Source of the DNA: Gloeophyllum trabeum ATCC 11539
Taxonomy: Eukaryota; Basidiomycota; Agaricomycetes; Gloeophyllales; Gloeophyllaceae
Length of the DNA: 20,882 nt
Direction of reading: 5' to 3'
Assembly: GCF_000344685.1 (NCBI RefSeq)
Contig: NW_006920421.1
Location: forward strand, 100,962 to 121,843
Shown: one piece after another, positions 8,623 to 18,953 of the stretch
How the letters are laid out: the number at the start of each line of letters is the position of its first letter
How positions within the stretch are numbered: position 1 is the first letter of the stretch
Program-made: the position numbers and the translations under genes
The notes under the pieces: model-generated
The model's database searches: none
The model's input: the letters and a program-made list of their open reading frames with translations, nothing else
Told to the model about the DNA's origin: nothing

Positions 8623-9667
8623 CTTTCTTCCGCCGCGGAACGGCATCATCCGGGCGCGTGTGTGGCAATGGTAGCTTTGGCTGTATTTGGTCTCGGAGAT
8701 CCCGAAGCCACCGACGCGCTACAGTATACTAGTACACGTACGACGTTTAACTGAGAAGAAGAAGCTTGAATATAGATTCCGGACTGCACTCACCCGTGAA
8801 TCACAGCTACCCAAAATGACAGCCCTGGATGAATCATGCCATACAACACTGTCTATCAAGGGCAGTGGAGAATAAGGTGACCTGCGACGTCTGGAATATC
8901 AGACCCCTACCACCTATCAGGCACCATGAATAACTCTGATACATTGAGCAGTGCTACACACAGGTATAGGGTTGAATGGCACGCGCAACATCGGTGTTAC
9001 CATGGTGGTCCATCCGCTGTAATCCCTGGCTTTAAAGAGGCTCACGTTCCAGGTGGTAACTTGAGACAACATCCCATAGTTAATGCAAGACTATTGAATC
9101 TTCCCGAAAGAACTGTCGCTTGAAAGGTCTGTTTTTGTACCCGCTATCGATGAGTGGACAGGTGAACTAAGATTTCATCGTACACGTTCTGGAGGAAACT
9201 CGTGAATTGTAGCAATGATTATCTTGTAGATTTGAGCGGCTGGAATTGCGTCCTATAGCGTGACTATGCCCTATGTGGCCGACAGTTGGAAGCGTGGCTC
9301 TCAGCTTGGTGCTGACACGGAGGATATCTCACAAGGGATGAAGACAGATGCTGCCGCAATGGTAACCGCTAGCACCGAAGAAGCGTGAATGCTCTTAGAT
9401 AAGAATGCGACATGAGCCATGAAGATTGCATGTACCCTAGGATGAAAGAAACAGATGGCCACACTCGTATTTGGCTTTGCTTGGTGACGCAGAATTTTAA
9501 GCCGCCACAACGCGCTGAATGTAACCACCTTAGATATCTTCCACACCATATCTCTGGCATAGACCGTTGCTTCACTTGACGCACCGGAAATAGAAAGAGA
9601 TAGCGCTACCGTCCACGCTATACCACCATAACCGACAACCGTAAGCCATCCGGCTGAGAACTCTTTC

Positions 9668-9685
9668 TGAGCCACACTCCTGATT
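9668..9685 (+). promoter_or_regulatory. distal shared motif upstream of the F-box relic
   Basis: TGAGCCACACTCCTGATT, with its CCACA core 250 nt before the relic start at 9922. Fourteen nucleotides (9672-9685) are identical to 5479-5492. It lies inside an unconvincing minus-strand open frame (9732-9301), which argues that the frame is not a gene. Confidence 0.35.
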
Positions 9686-9843
9686 CTCTGCGACCAAAGA
9701 CTGTAAACCACAAAACACCCAAATTTCGCCATATCATCATATCCAATATCAAAGCCTCAAGACTGCTATACAATAGCGAGGCCTCAGACGCCCAGTCTTA
9801 CCGCTGAAGCCGAAAACTGTAAGTAATCCTTCTCAACCTGTTT

Positions 9844-9859
9844 GAGCCACATTCCTGAG
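9844..9859 (+). promoter_or_regulatory. proximal shared motif upstream of the F-box relic
   Basis: GAGCCACATTCCTGAG, with its core 75 nt before ATG 9922. The intact F-box gene has its proximal copy at 81 nt, which suggests the two 5' regions are related. Confidence 0.35.
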
Positions 9860-9921
9860 CATGAAGGGTCACAGCCAACCACCGAGCATCGACTGCGTCC
9901 TCACGCACCAAGGTCTTGAGC

Positions 9922-10436
9922 ATGCCTGTTCCTAGTGTATTCGACCGACTTCCCGACGAGCTTGTCACCGAGAAGCTTCTCCAGTACCTGTCCAGCCACA
10001 CGCCAATCGCTCTCGGCCGTAATTAGCGATACATGCACCTCCGAGCTGGGATAATGCTAGTCTGTACGTGCTTCAGGGACATCGACGCCGAGTTGGGGCG
10101 CAGGGGAACACCGAGGACTTAACGGAGGACCTGGAGGGGGGGTCCCCGAGAGGCGATACAAAGTCTGCGTGTCGCGTCAATCAACCAATAGGCGTCTGAA
10201 GGAGCGGGGTAAGTACGTGCCTGCCTACTTATTTCCCCAGACCCAATGCACTCACTGCACTGAATGAATCAAGGGCGGAATGGAATGACATTGGATGGGA
10301 TCGGAAACTATGTCGCATCTTGGCGGCCTGGCTTGTGGCCAAGCGACCCTCGAGGAAGGACTTGAGGCAGAAAATCTTTTGCAAGGAATACCCCCAGGTT
10401 TCTAGGTGTGCTTATCAGTGTGGATTGCCGCAGTAA
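9922..10436 (+). pseudogene. decayed F-box gene
   Basis: ATG 9922 opens MPVPSVFDRLPDELVTEKLL, a canonical F-box start (LPDELV... at residues 9-14), followed by LQYLSS. The frame hits TAG at 10024-10026 (codon 35) and then continues open with the expected second half of an F-box (AGIMLVCTCFRDIDAEL) to TAA 10120-10122. A further coding-looking segment lies in another frame at about 10200-10436 (LNESRAEWNDIGWDRKLC ... RQKIF). It is preceded by GTAAGT at 10209 and a CCCCAG at 10240, but a 32-nt intron would be unusually short. No long leucine-rich region follows. I read this as the remains of a family member lost through a nonsense change plus frameshift or deletion. A premature stop from sequencing error cannot explain the missing 3' part. 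Confidence 0.6.
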
Positions 10437-10840
10437 ACGTCTACAAGCTTTCGGGTCCGATGGGTCCGAATCGCAAGCCTTAACCTGATGTCAGAAGCAC
10501 CGACAGTGTTCGAATCGCATGAACTCGCGGCGCTTGCTCCCGGTCTGCTGCTTGCCTCCCGATCATCCTCGATATCAACTGGCCCTCGACGCCTGACGTC
10601 TCTGGTATTGCCAGCGCTCTAGTAATTAACTCTCATCTACTATAAGCTTCTGTTTGTTATGCGTTCTCTTGTAGTCGATCGTAAGGCTGAAGTCTTCTGC
10701 GGGCGTGGGAGGTCCAAGCTTGAGATAGCATCTCTAATGCCCTCAGAGGACTTAAACCTGAAAGCGACGTAATCTTAAGGACCGCAACATAACTTTCGAA
10801 GCCTGGAAGTGTCTGACAGTGCTACGATGACCGCTTCATC
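10437..10840. other. intergenic before the NAD(P)-binding gene
   Basis: Nothing coding is seen. A 9-nt near-perfect tandem (GGGTCCGAT, GGGTCCGAA) lies at 10453-10470. The stretch presumably holds the promoter of the gene starting at 10841, but no TATA box stands out. Confidence 0.4.
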
Positions 10841-11841
10841 ATGCCATCGGACAAAGTCGACCTTCTCATTTTGGGCGCCGGTTGGACCTCGATGTTTCTC
10901 ATCCCACTATGCAGTGAGCGACAAATCTCGTCCGCAGCGACTACCCGGGATGGTTGCGAAGGCACTATACCATTCATATTCGATCCCGAGTCTGACGACA
11001 CAACACCGTTCTCGTCGTTGCCCCACGCTGATATACTGTGCTGGTCGTCTTCCCAATTCGAAACAGCTGGGGATCGGAGAGATTAGTCAGGAACTATCAG
11101 AAGACGCATGATGAGACGAGAACGGGGTTCATTCAACTGGGGTCGACAGGGATATGGGACGTACGTGCTGCCATTCACCTACCGCACTTTATAATCATCG
11201 TCTTCTAGAAAGGACCTACTCTGAAGTCCGATACACAAGTACATACTGCAGAAACTCAATTGAAAACTGTCTGGCATGACAGGCACTCTCCATTCGACTG
11301 CTCCAACCCTCGTGCACAGGCCGAGACAGAGCTGCTAACCCTTTCGCCCGATACGCCAACGACAGTCCTCAACCTGTGCGGTCTTTGGGGCGGGCGCAGA
11401 CACCCGCGGAACTGGGTGAACCGTGTTGCCCCTACGAAGGAAGCCCTCAAGGCTAAGGTACGCTATAACACTGTTATCACCATATACGCATGCTCAACCG
11501 ATATACAGGGCAGCATCCACCTGATCCACGGCCTCGACGTCGCCCGGGCAATCTTGGCAGTCCACTCCCAGTTTTCCAAGGCCGCAGGCGAGCGCTGGCT
11601 CCTCACCGACGAGCGCGTGTACGACTGGTGGGACCTCGCGTCCGCATGGGGGTCCGGCGGCCTCTCCGAAAAGGGGGAGTCCCGGAGCGGGCCGCAGCCT
11701 GGATGGGTGCAGGAGCTGATGGAGGAAGACGGTATCAAGGCGTTGCCGAGGAGCCCTGAGCAGATCGGGCGGGCGCTGGATGGGAGGGAGTTTTGGAGGA
11801 CGTTCGGGCTGTCCCCGGTGAAAGCGAGGCTAGAAGATTGA
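10841..11841 (+). pseudogene. NAD(P)-binding Rossmann-fold (NAD-dependent epimerase-like, atypical SDR) protein gene with a 2-nt frameshift
   Basis: ATG 10841 opens MPSDKVDLLILGAGWTSMFL, with the nucleotide-binding GxGxxS (Gly12, Gly14, Ser17). Exons are 10841-11160, 11209-11457 and 11509-11841; introns are 48 nt (GTACGTG...TTCTAG) and 51 nt. Without its defect the product would be 299 aa, normal for this small family. Its signatures include STGIWD, LNLCGLWGGRRHP and VYDWWDLASAW. At 11031-11034 (GATATACTG) the frame breaks: upstream reads SLPHADI, and the family continuation TVLVVFPIRNSW begins two bases out of register. An extra AT dinucleotide is the simplest cause. As written, translation stops at residue 81. 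Everything else is intact, so either a young pseudogene or an assembly indel fits. The exact reaction is unknown; by family it is a cytosolic NAD(P)-dependent enzyme. The second intron is a multiple of three and free of stops. Confidence 0.75.
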
Positions 11842-13217
11842 GTCGTGGTCTTTGGAGTAAGTCTGTCTCGGGTATCTGGTACTTAAGCTTGTGTGTAGCA
11901 CCGGGATATTGCAGCTTCTTGTGGGCCGCGTCGACGTTGTATTCTTCACGTCTCCTCTGAGCGATCCCATGCGCGTGACAGAAGGCGACCTAATTTCTTT
12001 TGCTTGAGAAACTGTTCCCAAACCCGGGACGAATGTGACAGACGTCTATAGATTACAGTGTCGCCGCAAAGGGGGTATTCAAGGTCGCTATGTGATGTGT
12101 ACTATAGCCAAACTCTGCGGGCCTGGGTATGTTCAAGCACCTCACTCATCCGTGGTGATATTATGGCGGGCAACGGATTGTGAGTACTCTTCCGTCACAA
12201 TTCTCAAGCAGCATTGCTTCACATCCGGATAGAGCATAGAAAACAGCCATGCAGGCCCGAGCAAAGTCCAGTAACAAATATTCTTCATCGGCGTGGATAG
12301 ACAGGTTTCCAAAATGGCCGCCGACACCGGGGAACCTGAGGTGTACGGTATACCAATTGCAGGAGCTCGAATACCACAGAGACGAAGGAGACAATAACGA
12401 GAGAATGCTGTCCGCATTATTCATCTTCCCAAGTCTGCAGAAATCGTCCCTTGATCACGATAACTGTGACCTACGTGATTAGGTGTTGCTCCGGTGAACT
12501 CCCTACCTCTGGAATTCAAATCTCTCGGCCCCTCAAGTAGCGTTGACGGCCGATAATCCAGCAGCTGCCGTTGCCCAGACGGCAGTGCTTCTCGGGCCCA
12601 CTGTGCGCTTTGCCAGTGCTGCTCACGGGGAATTCCTGACCTTTATCTCCGCGTGGGCTAGAGCGGATCAACTTGATTGTTCTATCGTCGGATAACGATA
12701 CCATCCTATTCAAGATGATGATACTGTGAAATGGTGAGTAGCCCCGAATGCCACTGCCCGAGTGAATGATGCCTGCCCTATATATCCGCCGAACCCAGAA
12801 GCAATGGCACTGATATAGGCGGACGAGCTGTACGCCCACAACCCACACTTCAACATATGCTGACTGTTTTAATTTCCTCAAATTGCCGCAGTGAAATTTT
12901 GCTTTCACGTAAAAACGGACGTTTCGGAAGGAAATGAGAAGGTCGCTGCAGTAGCTCAGACAAGAGGTGCTCGAGAGAAACGAGCAGCAGTGCCGGCATT
13001 CATTTGGATAATCGTAAAATCCACGTACACCATTTCCTCCGAGCCAAACACGTACGTAAGTGACATAGATTTCAAAGCGGTTAATCAGCACTGGCCGAGA
13101 TTTCCGGTCCTGGGTAATGTAGAAACTGATCACTCGATGAGCTTACCAAGCGACTGCCGCAAACATGTTAAAACCCACCGTGTGTAGGCAATTGTACCCC
13201 ACCGACTTCGCACTTGC
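11842..13217. other. intergenic, no gene supported
   Basis: Several medium-length open frames occur. The longest is on the minus strand (13133-12516, 205 codons), but it begins with GTG, has an odd composition (many Cys, Tyr, Arg) and no recognisable motif. I treat them as chance. The right end should contain the promoter of the GST gene. Confidence 0.45.
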
Positions 13218-14303
13218 ATGATGCCCTCAGACAAGCGGTTCACGCTATACACTCACAAGGTACGTGTTCCGTCAAGCCTCAATGAGTTCTGAGTACCGAC
13301 TCCGATGCAGCTGGGCCCTAATGGGTGGAAGGTCTCGATGTTGCTCGAGGAGCTTGGTTTATCGAACGAGACCGATGTCAAGTTCCTTGAGTTTGACAAG
13401 AAAGAGCACAAGCAAGCTCCTCATATCGAACTGAATCCTAACGGACGTATCCCTACATTGGTCGATCACGGGTCTGTCGTTTGCTTCTGTCAGACATCTC
13501 ACTGTTAACCCCAAAAGGTAATAGAAATGATGACTTCGCCGTATGGGAGTCAGACGCCATCCTCCTGTATCTGGTTGAAAAATACGATAAAGATGGAAAA
13601 TTTGCTTTGCCTGACGCAAACGATAAGGTATGACCGTCCAATATACTCAATTGCAAGTATGTGAGAGTTAATAAAACTACGATGACTGCAAGTTTCTCCA
13701 GCTGCAATGGCTGTTCTTCCAAGCTTCCGGCCAAGGCCCTTACTTTGGGCAGGTGATTACGAATCTTACAGGTGGTCAACGAATATTCAAATCGCTCTTT
13801 TAGGGTAATCATTTCTTGTTCAGCCATCCGGCCGTGTAAGTATAACTTCTCCGAAGTCCCCGTGCGACCTGATTTATGACTCGGACATCTCTGTCACAGG
13901 CTACCGACCGCTGTCAAACGCTACCAAGATGAAGCTCAGCGAGTTATCAATGTGCTCGAATCAGTATTGAGCAAACAAGAGTGGCTTGTAGGAGGCAAGT
14001 TCGGCATCATCGACATTGTAAGTCTGTCCACCCGCCCTTCCGCCTCCTCATGGTTTCTCACTTCGCCGCTTGAAGGCTCTATTCCCTTGGCATGACATCG
14101 CCTTAAAAGTCCTATTTTCCCCGGGGTCATACAATGCTGAGAAAGAGGCACCTCATGTCCATGCTTGGTACAAGAGGGTATCGGAGCGACCTGCAATCAA
14201 GAAAGTATGGGACGAGCACGAGAGATATGTACAGGAATCTGGGCTCACCGCGGTGGTGGCTGCTGCCCACAAACGGGTGATAGATGCTGCAAGTCAAACT
14301 TAG
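13218..14303 (+). CDS. glutathione S-transferase, Ure2p-like class, 7 exons, about 244 aa
   Basis: Exons: 13218-13259, 13311-13471, 13525-13627, 13702-13752 (or from 13693), 13804-13835, 13900-14017 and 14076-14303; introns are 51-74 nt, all GT-AG and in phase. The N-terminal thioredoxin-like domain shows LYTHKLGPNGWKV, NPNGRIP (residues 56-62, cis-proline) and ESDAI (76-80, which binds the glutamyl part of glutathione). The helical domain includes LQWLFFQASGQGPYFGQ, LSKQEWLVGGKFGIIDI and a C-terminal HVHAWYKRVSERPAIKKV. This matches fungal Ure2p-like transferases, which conjugate or reduce electrophiles with glutathione and are numerous in wood-decay fungi. The third intron is placed by family length; the acceptor at 13524 was chosen because AAAAG at 13517 gives a stop. 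The start ATG is followed by a second ATG. The gene looks intact. It sits among F-box genes with no sign of co-regulation. Confidence 0.9.
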
Positions 14304-14796
14304 TAGGAACAAATTCTTCCGTAGCTCCTTGAATGTATTCTTTGTGCTAGTACGTATCTCTTGTGGAGGCAAGTACCGGTAGAGACTGTGCAAACAATGC
14401 AACCACGCTGGATTGTCTCGTATAGAGCGTGGCACCGAGGCCCTGAGATTTTCCATATCATGTAAAATAGGAGACACGCATAGCTGAAAATGTGATTGGT
14501 GATACGAAGGCGTCCTGGGCTCCTCCCGCCATTTCATGCACACTATACGCTGCCACACGTGTGGCGCGAGAGCCTCCAAAGGTAAATATGGCCAAACACG
14601 GCCCGGACTTGTTTGTTCAAAATCCCTCCTGCTTACCTGCAGAGACGTCCATCTGTGACTCAGACAGGTACTTTGTGTCCTGCAGTATAATAACTAGTCC
14701 CAGTAACTTGATTGGAACCTCGCCACATCAACAGACCCGTAAGTTCCATCCTGGCGTCTAAGCGAGCCACATCTTACAAAAGCTCTCAGGAAAGCC
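14304..14796. other. intergenic between GST and the F-box gene
   Basis: I see no gene. The only notable sequence is the AGCCACATCTT element near the right end, listed separately. Confidence 0.45.
14765..14775 (+). promoter_or_regulatory. AGCCACATCTT element 32 nt before an F-box start
   Basis: The same 11 nt occur at 19785-19795, 20 nt before the start of another F-box paralogue. The core GAGCCACA also matches 5317 and 9844. It could be 5'-UTR or promoter homology between duplicates. Confidence 0.35.
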
Positions 14797-16457
14797 ATGC
14801 AAACCATGGGAAGCGCTAGATTGCAGCCCTACAGCAATGCCACTTCACTGTCACCCATAGAGGACTTGCCAACCGAGATACTTACCATAATACTGTCTAT
14901 GGTCCTTGCGGATATGAGGCAGGCCACAAATGGTGCGGAGCCACAGATGAACGAGTGGTTCAAACTGACCCAAGTCAATACCCGTTGGCGGGACACCATT
15001 CTTTCTAATTACAGACTCATCCAGCCGATAATCGCCACCACACCTCGAGCAACAAGAGGTTTAATGTCCCTATGTCGGAAGTACGGTACTCCGGTGACAG
15101 TACGGGGTGATTTGACTCGGAATAACTTCAAGACTGAGTGCAAGATCTTCTCGAGAATTATGGAAAACCCGTGCAACATCCAAAAGTTGGAACTCACCGT
15201 GTCTACAGCCTTGCTGCGAGCTTGGGCCAGTCACATACGCATTTGTGGGAAGCATGGGATGAGGATGTGGGAGGATCTCACGCTTGCACGCCCGACTACT
15301 GATCTAGACGACGAGGATGAAAGTATGCTCCTCCTCCCTTTCGCGTCTCCAGCAATTTGTAAAGTCTTCCTGGACCACTTTGGGTTCAACGCACTCAGGC
15401 CACTCCTAAGTAGCTCGACAACCCACCTTCATCTCCAAGGCGACAAGGTCATCTCTACGACGGACGCAATTTGCATGCTGCAGCAGACCCCAAACTTGCT
15501 GATCTGTCGATCTGGTGTTCTCTGAGCTACCAAGGAGCGCTCGTACAGAGAGCAGTACTTCCGGAACTGAAGACGCTGAACTTGTACCTCACCAGCGCCG
15601 CCGAAGGTCAATTTGTGTTATTTATCGACGCACCGATGCTGGACTGGATCGATATTATGCTCTTGTCACCAGCGGACGACTGGGCAATGTCCGGAATCAT
15701 GGCGGGTGTGGAGGCCTTGGTAAACACTAATGCGGTGGCTCGCGGATACAAGGCCTGTACACTTCATCAGCGGGGTCGGCGAAGGATGGAGCTCTTCTTG
15801 ACGGATGAGCTCTACACCCGTGGAACAGTGCTGCCAGAAAGAGGCGTGCGTCTCGTCTTCGACAACGTTAAGGAGGGGCGCGAAGACATAATCCTTTCGC
15901 TCGTGGCGGACAGGCTCGGATCAACTCTTTGTCGCATTACACAAGTCAATCTGGAGGATCGGCTTGAGGATGACAATACCCAAGACTTTCTGTACTCAGC
16001 TGCAGCACTGGAGGCCTGGAGAATTCTGTTCTCCCATCTGCCCGGTGTGGAGCACCTTCGCTTGACGGGAGAAGGAGCACAGGCATTTCCATCCGGACTG
16101 TTCCAATACAATAATGTGTTGGAGATGTGGTGTCCCGTCTTCTACAGACTGAGCTCTCTTGAGCTTGACTGGGTGTGGTTCCGGGATGACCCCGAGGTGG
16201 ACGATGACCACGGATTCTTAGCAAACCTGCTAAGATCATTTGAGTATCGCGGCAATGCGAAACAAACCCTAAATAATCTTACTATAACCAACGGGATCAA
16301 CGTCTTCAAAGAGTATGTTGACACGTTGCGTTTATTCTTTCGGGAAGTTACCTGGGACGAAGAATGTGATGGTCAGACAATCACCGAGGGAGGTGAACTG
16401 GTGCGTACGTGTAAAGAGCATGACATGGAAAGTGAGCAGCAGGGTGTTATGGAGTGA
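14797..16457 (+). pseudogene. F-box/LRR-like gene with a 1-nt frameshift
   Basis: ATG 14797 leads to a classical F-box at residues 20-75 (IEDLPTEILTIILSMVL, then VNTRWRDTIL). The frame stops at TGA 15523-15525. A second frame, one base out of register, continues without stop to TGA 16455-16457. The two join naturally at MLQQTPNL|ADLSIWCSL if one base is missing around 15495-15498. I found no GT-AG pair giving a better join, so a single-base deletion is the likeliest cause. Repaired, the protein would be about 553 aa: F-box, irregular leucine-rich region, and a C-terminal module (AWRILFSHLPGVEHLRL ... FLANLLRSFEYR) that matches the end of the 5560 gene. It ends in an acidic tail. As written, a 242-aa protein lacking most of the leucine-rich region would be made. 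Whether this is a real pseudogene or a sequence error cannot be told from one copy. Confidence 0.75.
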
Positions 16458-17556
16458 GCGATTGAGGACATGGTGACCGGAGCCTTGGTAGTATCTTGTA
16501 CCCGTCAATCAGAAGATACATCTCTCCAATTTCTTGCTTGGGAACCAAGAGAAACCGTACACCACCCAAGTCGCACTGACACTGGTGGACATACGATAAG
16601 AAATAAATGACAGAAAATATGTCTGATTTGAGGATATGCCGTTGCTGCAGGGACGTTTTGAAGATTGCATTTAACGTCATGGGAGCATAGGCATTGCTGT
16701 TCGTCTGGTCTGGAGACTTGGAGATGTTCAGATCAGAGCGGTCTTTTCCCAGTGTGGTCGACGACTTCTAAGTATACAAGAACTTGCAGAAAAGTTAACA
16801 AATCTCGAGATGACAGTGAAGACTTCGATATAATCAGATGGTGGACGATAATAGGAGAGACGGCATTTTCCGAGCACTTTGAAGGACGCATTTGCCACAA
16901 AGTCACAACACAAACATCGTCCCGAAAATCTCTGCAGCCTCCCGCAATGCCAGACGGGCCCTATGCGATATCTCAGGCCTCAGATATCAGCTGTTGGTCA
17001 TGGTTAACACTACACGACACATGACAGACTCGGAGTGCTCATTTCGACGGCGAAGTTACGAGTGGCTCAGGATCAACCCGTAATCCGTTCCTCCCACAAG
17101 TGCTCTCATACATTTTTCCAGCGCTTTCCAGTCGTGCAGTACAATGAGGAACACAATCGTATAAGAATTTGAGACCAAGTAATGACTTCATGATGAAGTG
17201 GTCTAATGGCGCCCACAGGGAACTCCGGATCACCAACTGAAGACGATAAGGCCTAGGTAACAGACTCAGATCTCAGATCTTGGTAGGGTCAAATCCCAAC
17301 GGAACATAATAATTCTGCGTGTGGTGGGCTATGACAAGCCACTCGCCCAAGCGCGGAAGGTTCAACCAGCGTAAGCGCCGTGATGATTGCCACAACTACA
17401 TTCAATCAACGCGCCACAGGTGGCAGCGCTTGGCATCTCGCTTATACCATCTCAGTGCTGTTTCTGCTCCTCACTTACACCGTTTCAGTAAAACTATCTT
17501 ACTCTTTAACAAGCAGCGACGACACTTCGACAGAAAGGCTACTGATTTACCTAACC
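16458..17556. other. intergenic; may contain an unresolved 5' exon of the next gene
   Basis: No gene is recognised in most of it. A 7-bp stem (GATATCT at 16967-16973, AGATATC at 16982-16988, 8-nt loop) is present. From about 17331 the DNA may belong to the next gene: an ATG at 17331 with a GTAAGC donor at 17371 and a CACAG acceptor at 17419, or an in-frame ATG at 17383, could both lead into its exon. Confidence 0.35.
16602..16607 (+). other. candidate polyadenylation signal AATAAA
   Basis: AATAAA lies 145 nt after the stop at 16457, a plausible 3'-end signal for the frameshifted F-box gene. Confidence 0.3.
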
Positions 17557-18953
17557 ATGCCCATGTTATCCCAACTCCAGGTGCGTATGCCGCCACTCGT
17601 CCGTCTCCACATTTCCCTCTATAATCTACGCAGGACTCGTACAGGTCTTCCTCGACCGTTTCTCTCCCGGCGGAAATCATGGTCATGATCCTCGTCCATG
17701 CTATTGCAGAGGAGAAGGCCGCTGCGAAGGCGGAGGGACGCTCGCCACATTCGTGGATGAAATATCTCCACATCTGTGGGACATGGCGGGATCTACTACA
17801 TACTGTGTCGACCATCTGGGATGACATCGAGGCCACGAACTCGGAAGTGGCGGAATACATGCTGACTCGGGGTCGAGCTCGAAATCCAGCAGTAACAGCT
17901 GACTTCCATGAACACTGCGACGTGGATGTAGGCGGCACAGGCGACAAGGTTCTAAGGGTGTTGAAGAAAGAGTCGTCGCATATCAGATCCTTGAAGCTTG
18001 TCATGCCTGGAGAGATGTGGCAATGCCTGGGACAGTGTGCCGTGCCTTGGACCTTCGAGCGCTTGGATTTCCTGCGGATCGAGGCGCCGATGATGGAGGG
18101 CAGTCCCACCCATTTGCCATTCCTCGCTCCGGATCTGAAACACCTGCGTTCTGAAGGGTTCGTGCCGGCGGCAGTCCAGCAAGCACTTTCTCCAAGCCTA
18201 AGAACGCTGGCCATCCATTGTTTCGATTTCACACAAATGGCAGATATCATGGCAGTTTTGCAGGCTGTTCCAAGGGTGGAGAAGCTGGCCATGATGTTTT
18301 GTTTGGAAGAGGACATGGACGACGGCGGGATTGCACAGATGGCGAGACTCCCATCCTTGACAAACTTGGACTTTTTTATCTTCAGCACGAAGCATATCGA
18401 GCTTCTTGCCTCTCTCCACTATCCCGATTCGACTTTCCAGGCTTTTCACTTAGTGCCATATGACTGGTCGACGTCTGAACTAATTGAAGGGCTGAGTCGA
18501 ACCGCTAATGAGGTCATAGGGAAGCACGACCTTTGCCATTGTACTTTCCGTACCCTGAAGCCCAAAGGATTACTGATCAGCTTTTCAAGGCTGCCACAGG
18601 TCGCAATAGCACAGTGGCCACAATTCTCGATGACACTTCTCCACTATCAAGTTGAGGAAGAGGCCGGAATTATGGATAAGCTCGCCGAATATTTTGGCCC
18701 TTCTTTCGCCGCCATTGAGAACCTCTCATTCGAAGAACTGGCGGTCCGCTCGACAGCCAGTCTGGATTCATGGAAGGTACTATTTCGAGCCATGCCCAGG
18801 GTAATCAAATGGGAGGTCCTCAAAGAGGCAGAGGCGAACTCCCGCGCGACCGAAGTACTCAACCAGATGCTATTCGATGAGGTTCGGAGTATGGTATCCA
18901 ACAGGTTGGCGGGGTACGACAGTGAAAAAGACCCGGAAGAGTTCGACGAATGA
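17557..18953 (+). CDS. F-box-like protein, paralogue A of a tandem pair, 2 or more exons
   Basis: The main exon 17634-18953 encodes DSYRSSSTVSLPAEIMVMIL, a canonical F-box start, followed by SWMKYLHICGTWRDLL and a divergent leucine-rich region. A 53-nt intron 17581-17633 (GTGCGT...CTACGCAG) precedes it in phase 0. Its position is the same as in the paralogue at 19805, where NSYRLATISRLPAETM follows the intron. The start is uncertain. I give ATG 17557 as the conservative choice (MPMLSQLQ before the intron). ATG 17383 in the same frame, or ATG 17331 with an extra 49-nt intron 17371-17419, would add a hydrophobic stretch not seen in the paralogue. The C-terminus has only the beginning of the module shared by the genes at 5560 and 14797 (SWKVLFRAMPRVIKWEV), then ends in an acidic tail (YDSEKDPEEFDE). 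The F-box is confident; function beyond SCF-type substrate recognition is unknown. Confidence 0.75.

Larger units (their letters stand above)
7567..9300. other. gene-poor stretch with a possible coding relic at 8.16-8.57 kb
   Basis: No complete gene is supported. Around 8157-8180 a short ATG exon (MCRYTTIK) is followed by a GT, an ACTAAC branch-like site and a T-rich CTTCTAG acceptor, but the joined frame stops after 12 codons. The frame ending at 8565 (SRSIRDYLTDGEHERLLF ...) looks protein-like but has no clear start. The minus strand here is open as well. Confidence 0.3.

Noticed and set aside
12516..13133. 205-codon open frame on the minus strand
   Set aside because: It starts with GTG, the first internal ATG is far downstream, composition is erratic (Cys, Tyr, Arg rich) and no motif is visible. 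A frame of this length is uncommon by chance but not excluded in a window this size.
17196..17300. Sequence resembling a tRNA-Leu D-arm (AGTGGTCTAATGGC) and T-arm (GGGTCAAATCCC)
   Set aside because: The T loop is one base short, the T stem has a mismatch, no acceptor stem pairs, and the anticodon arm is not in place. At best a tRNA fragment, more likely chance.
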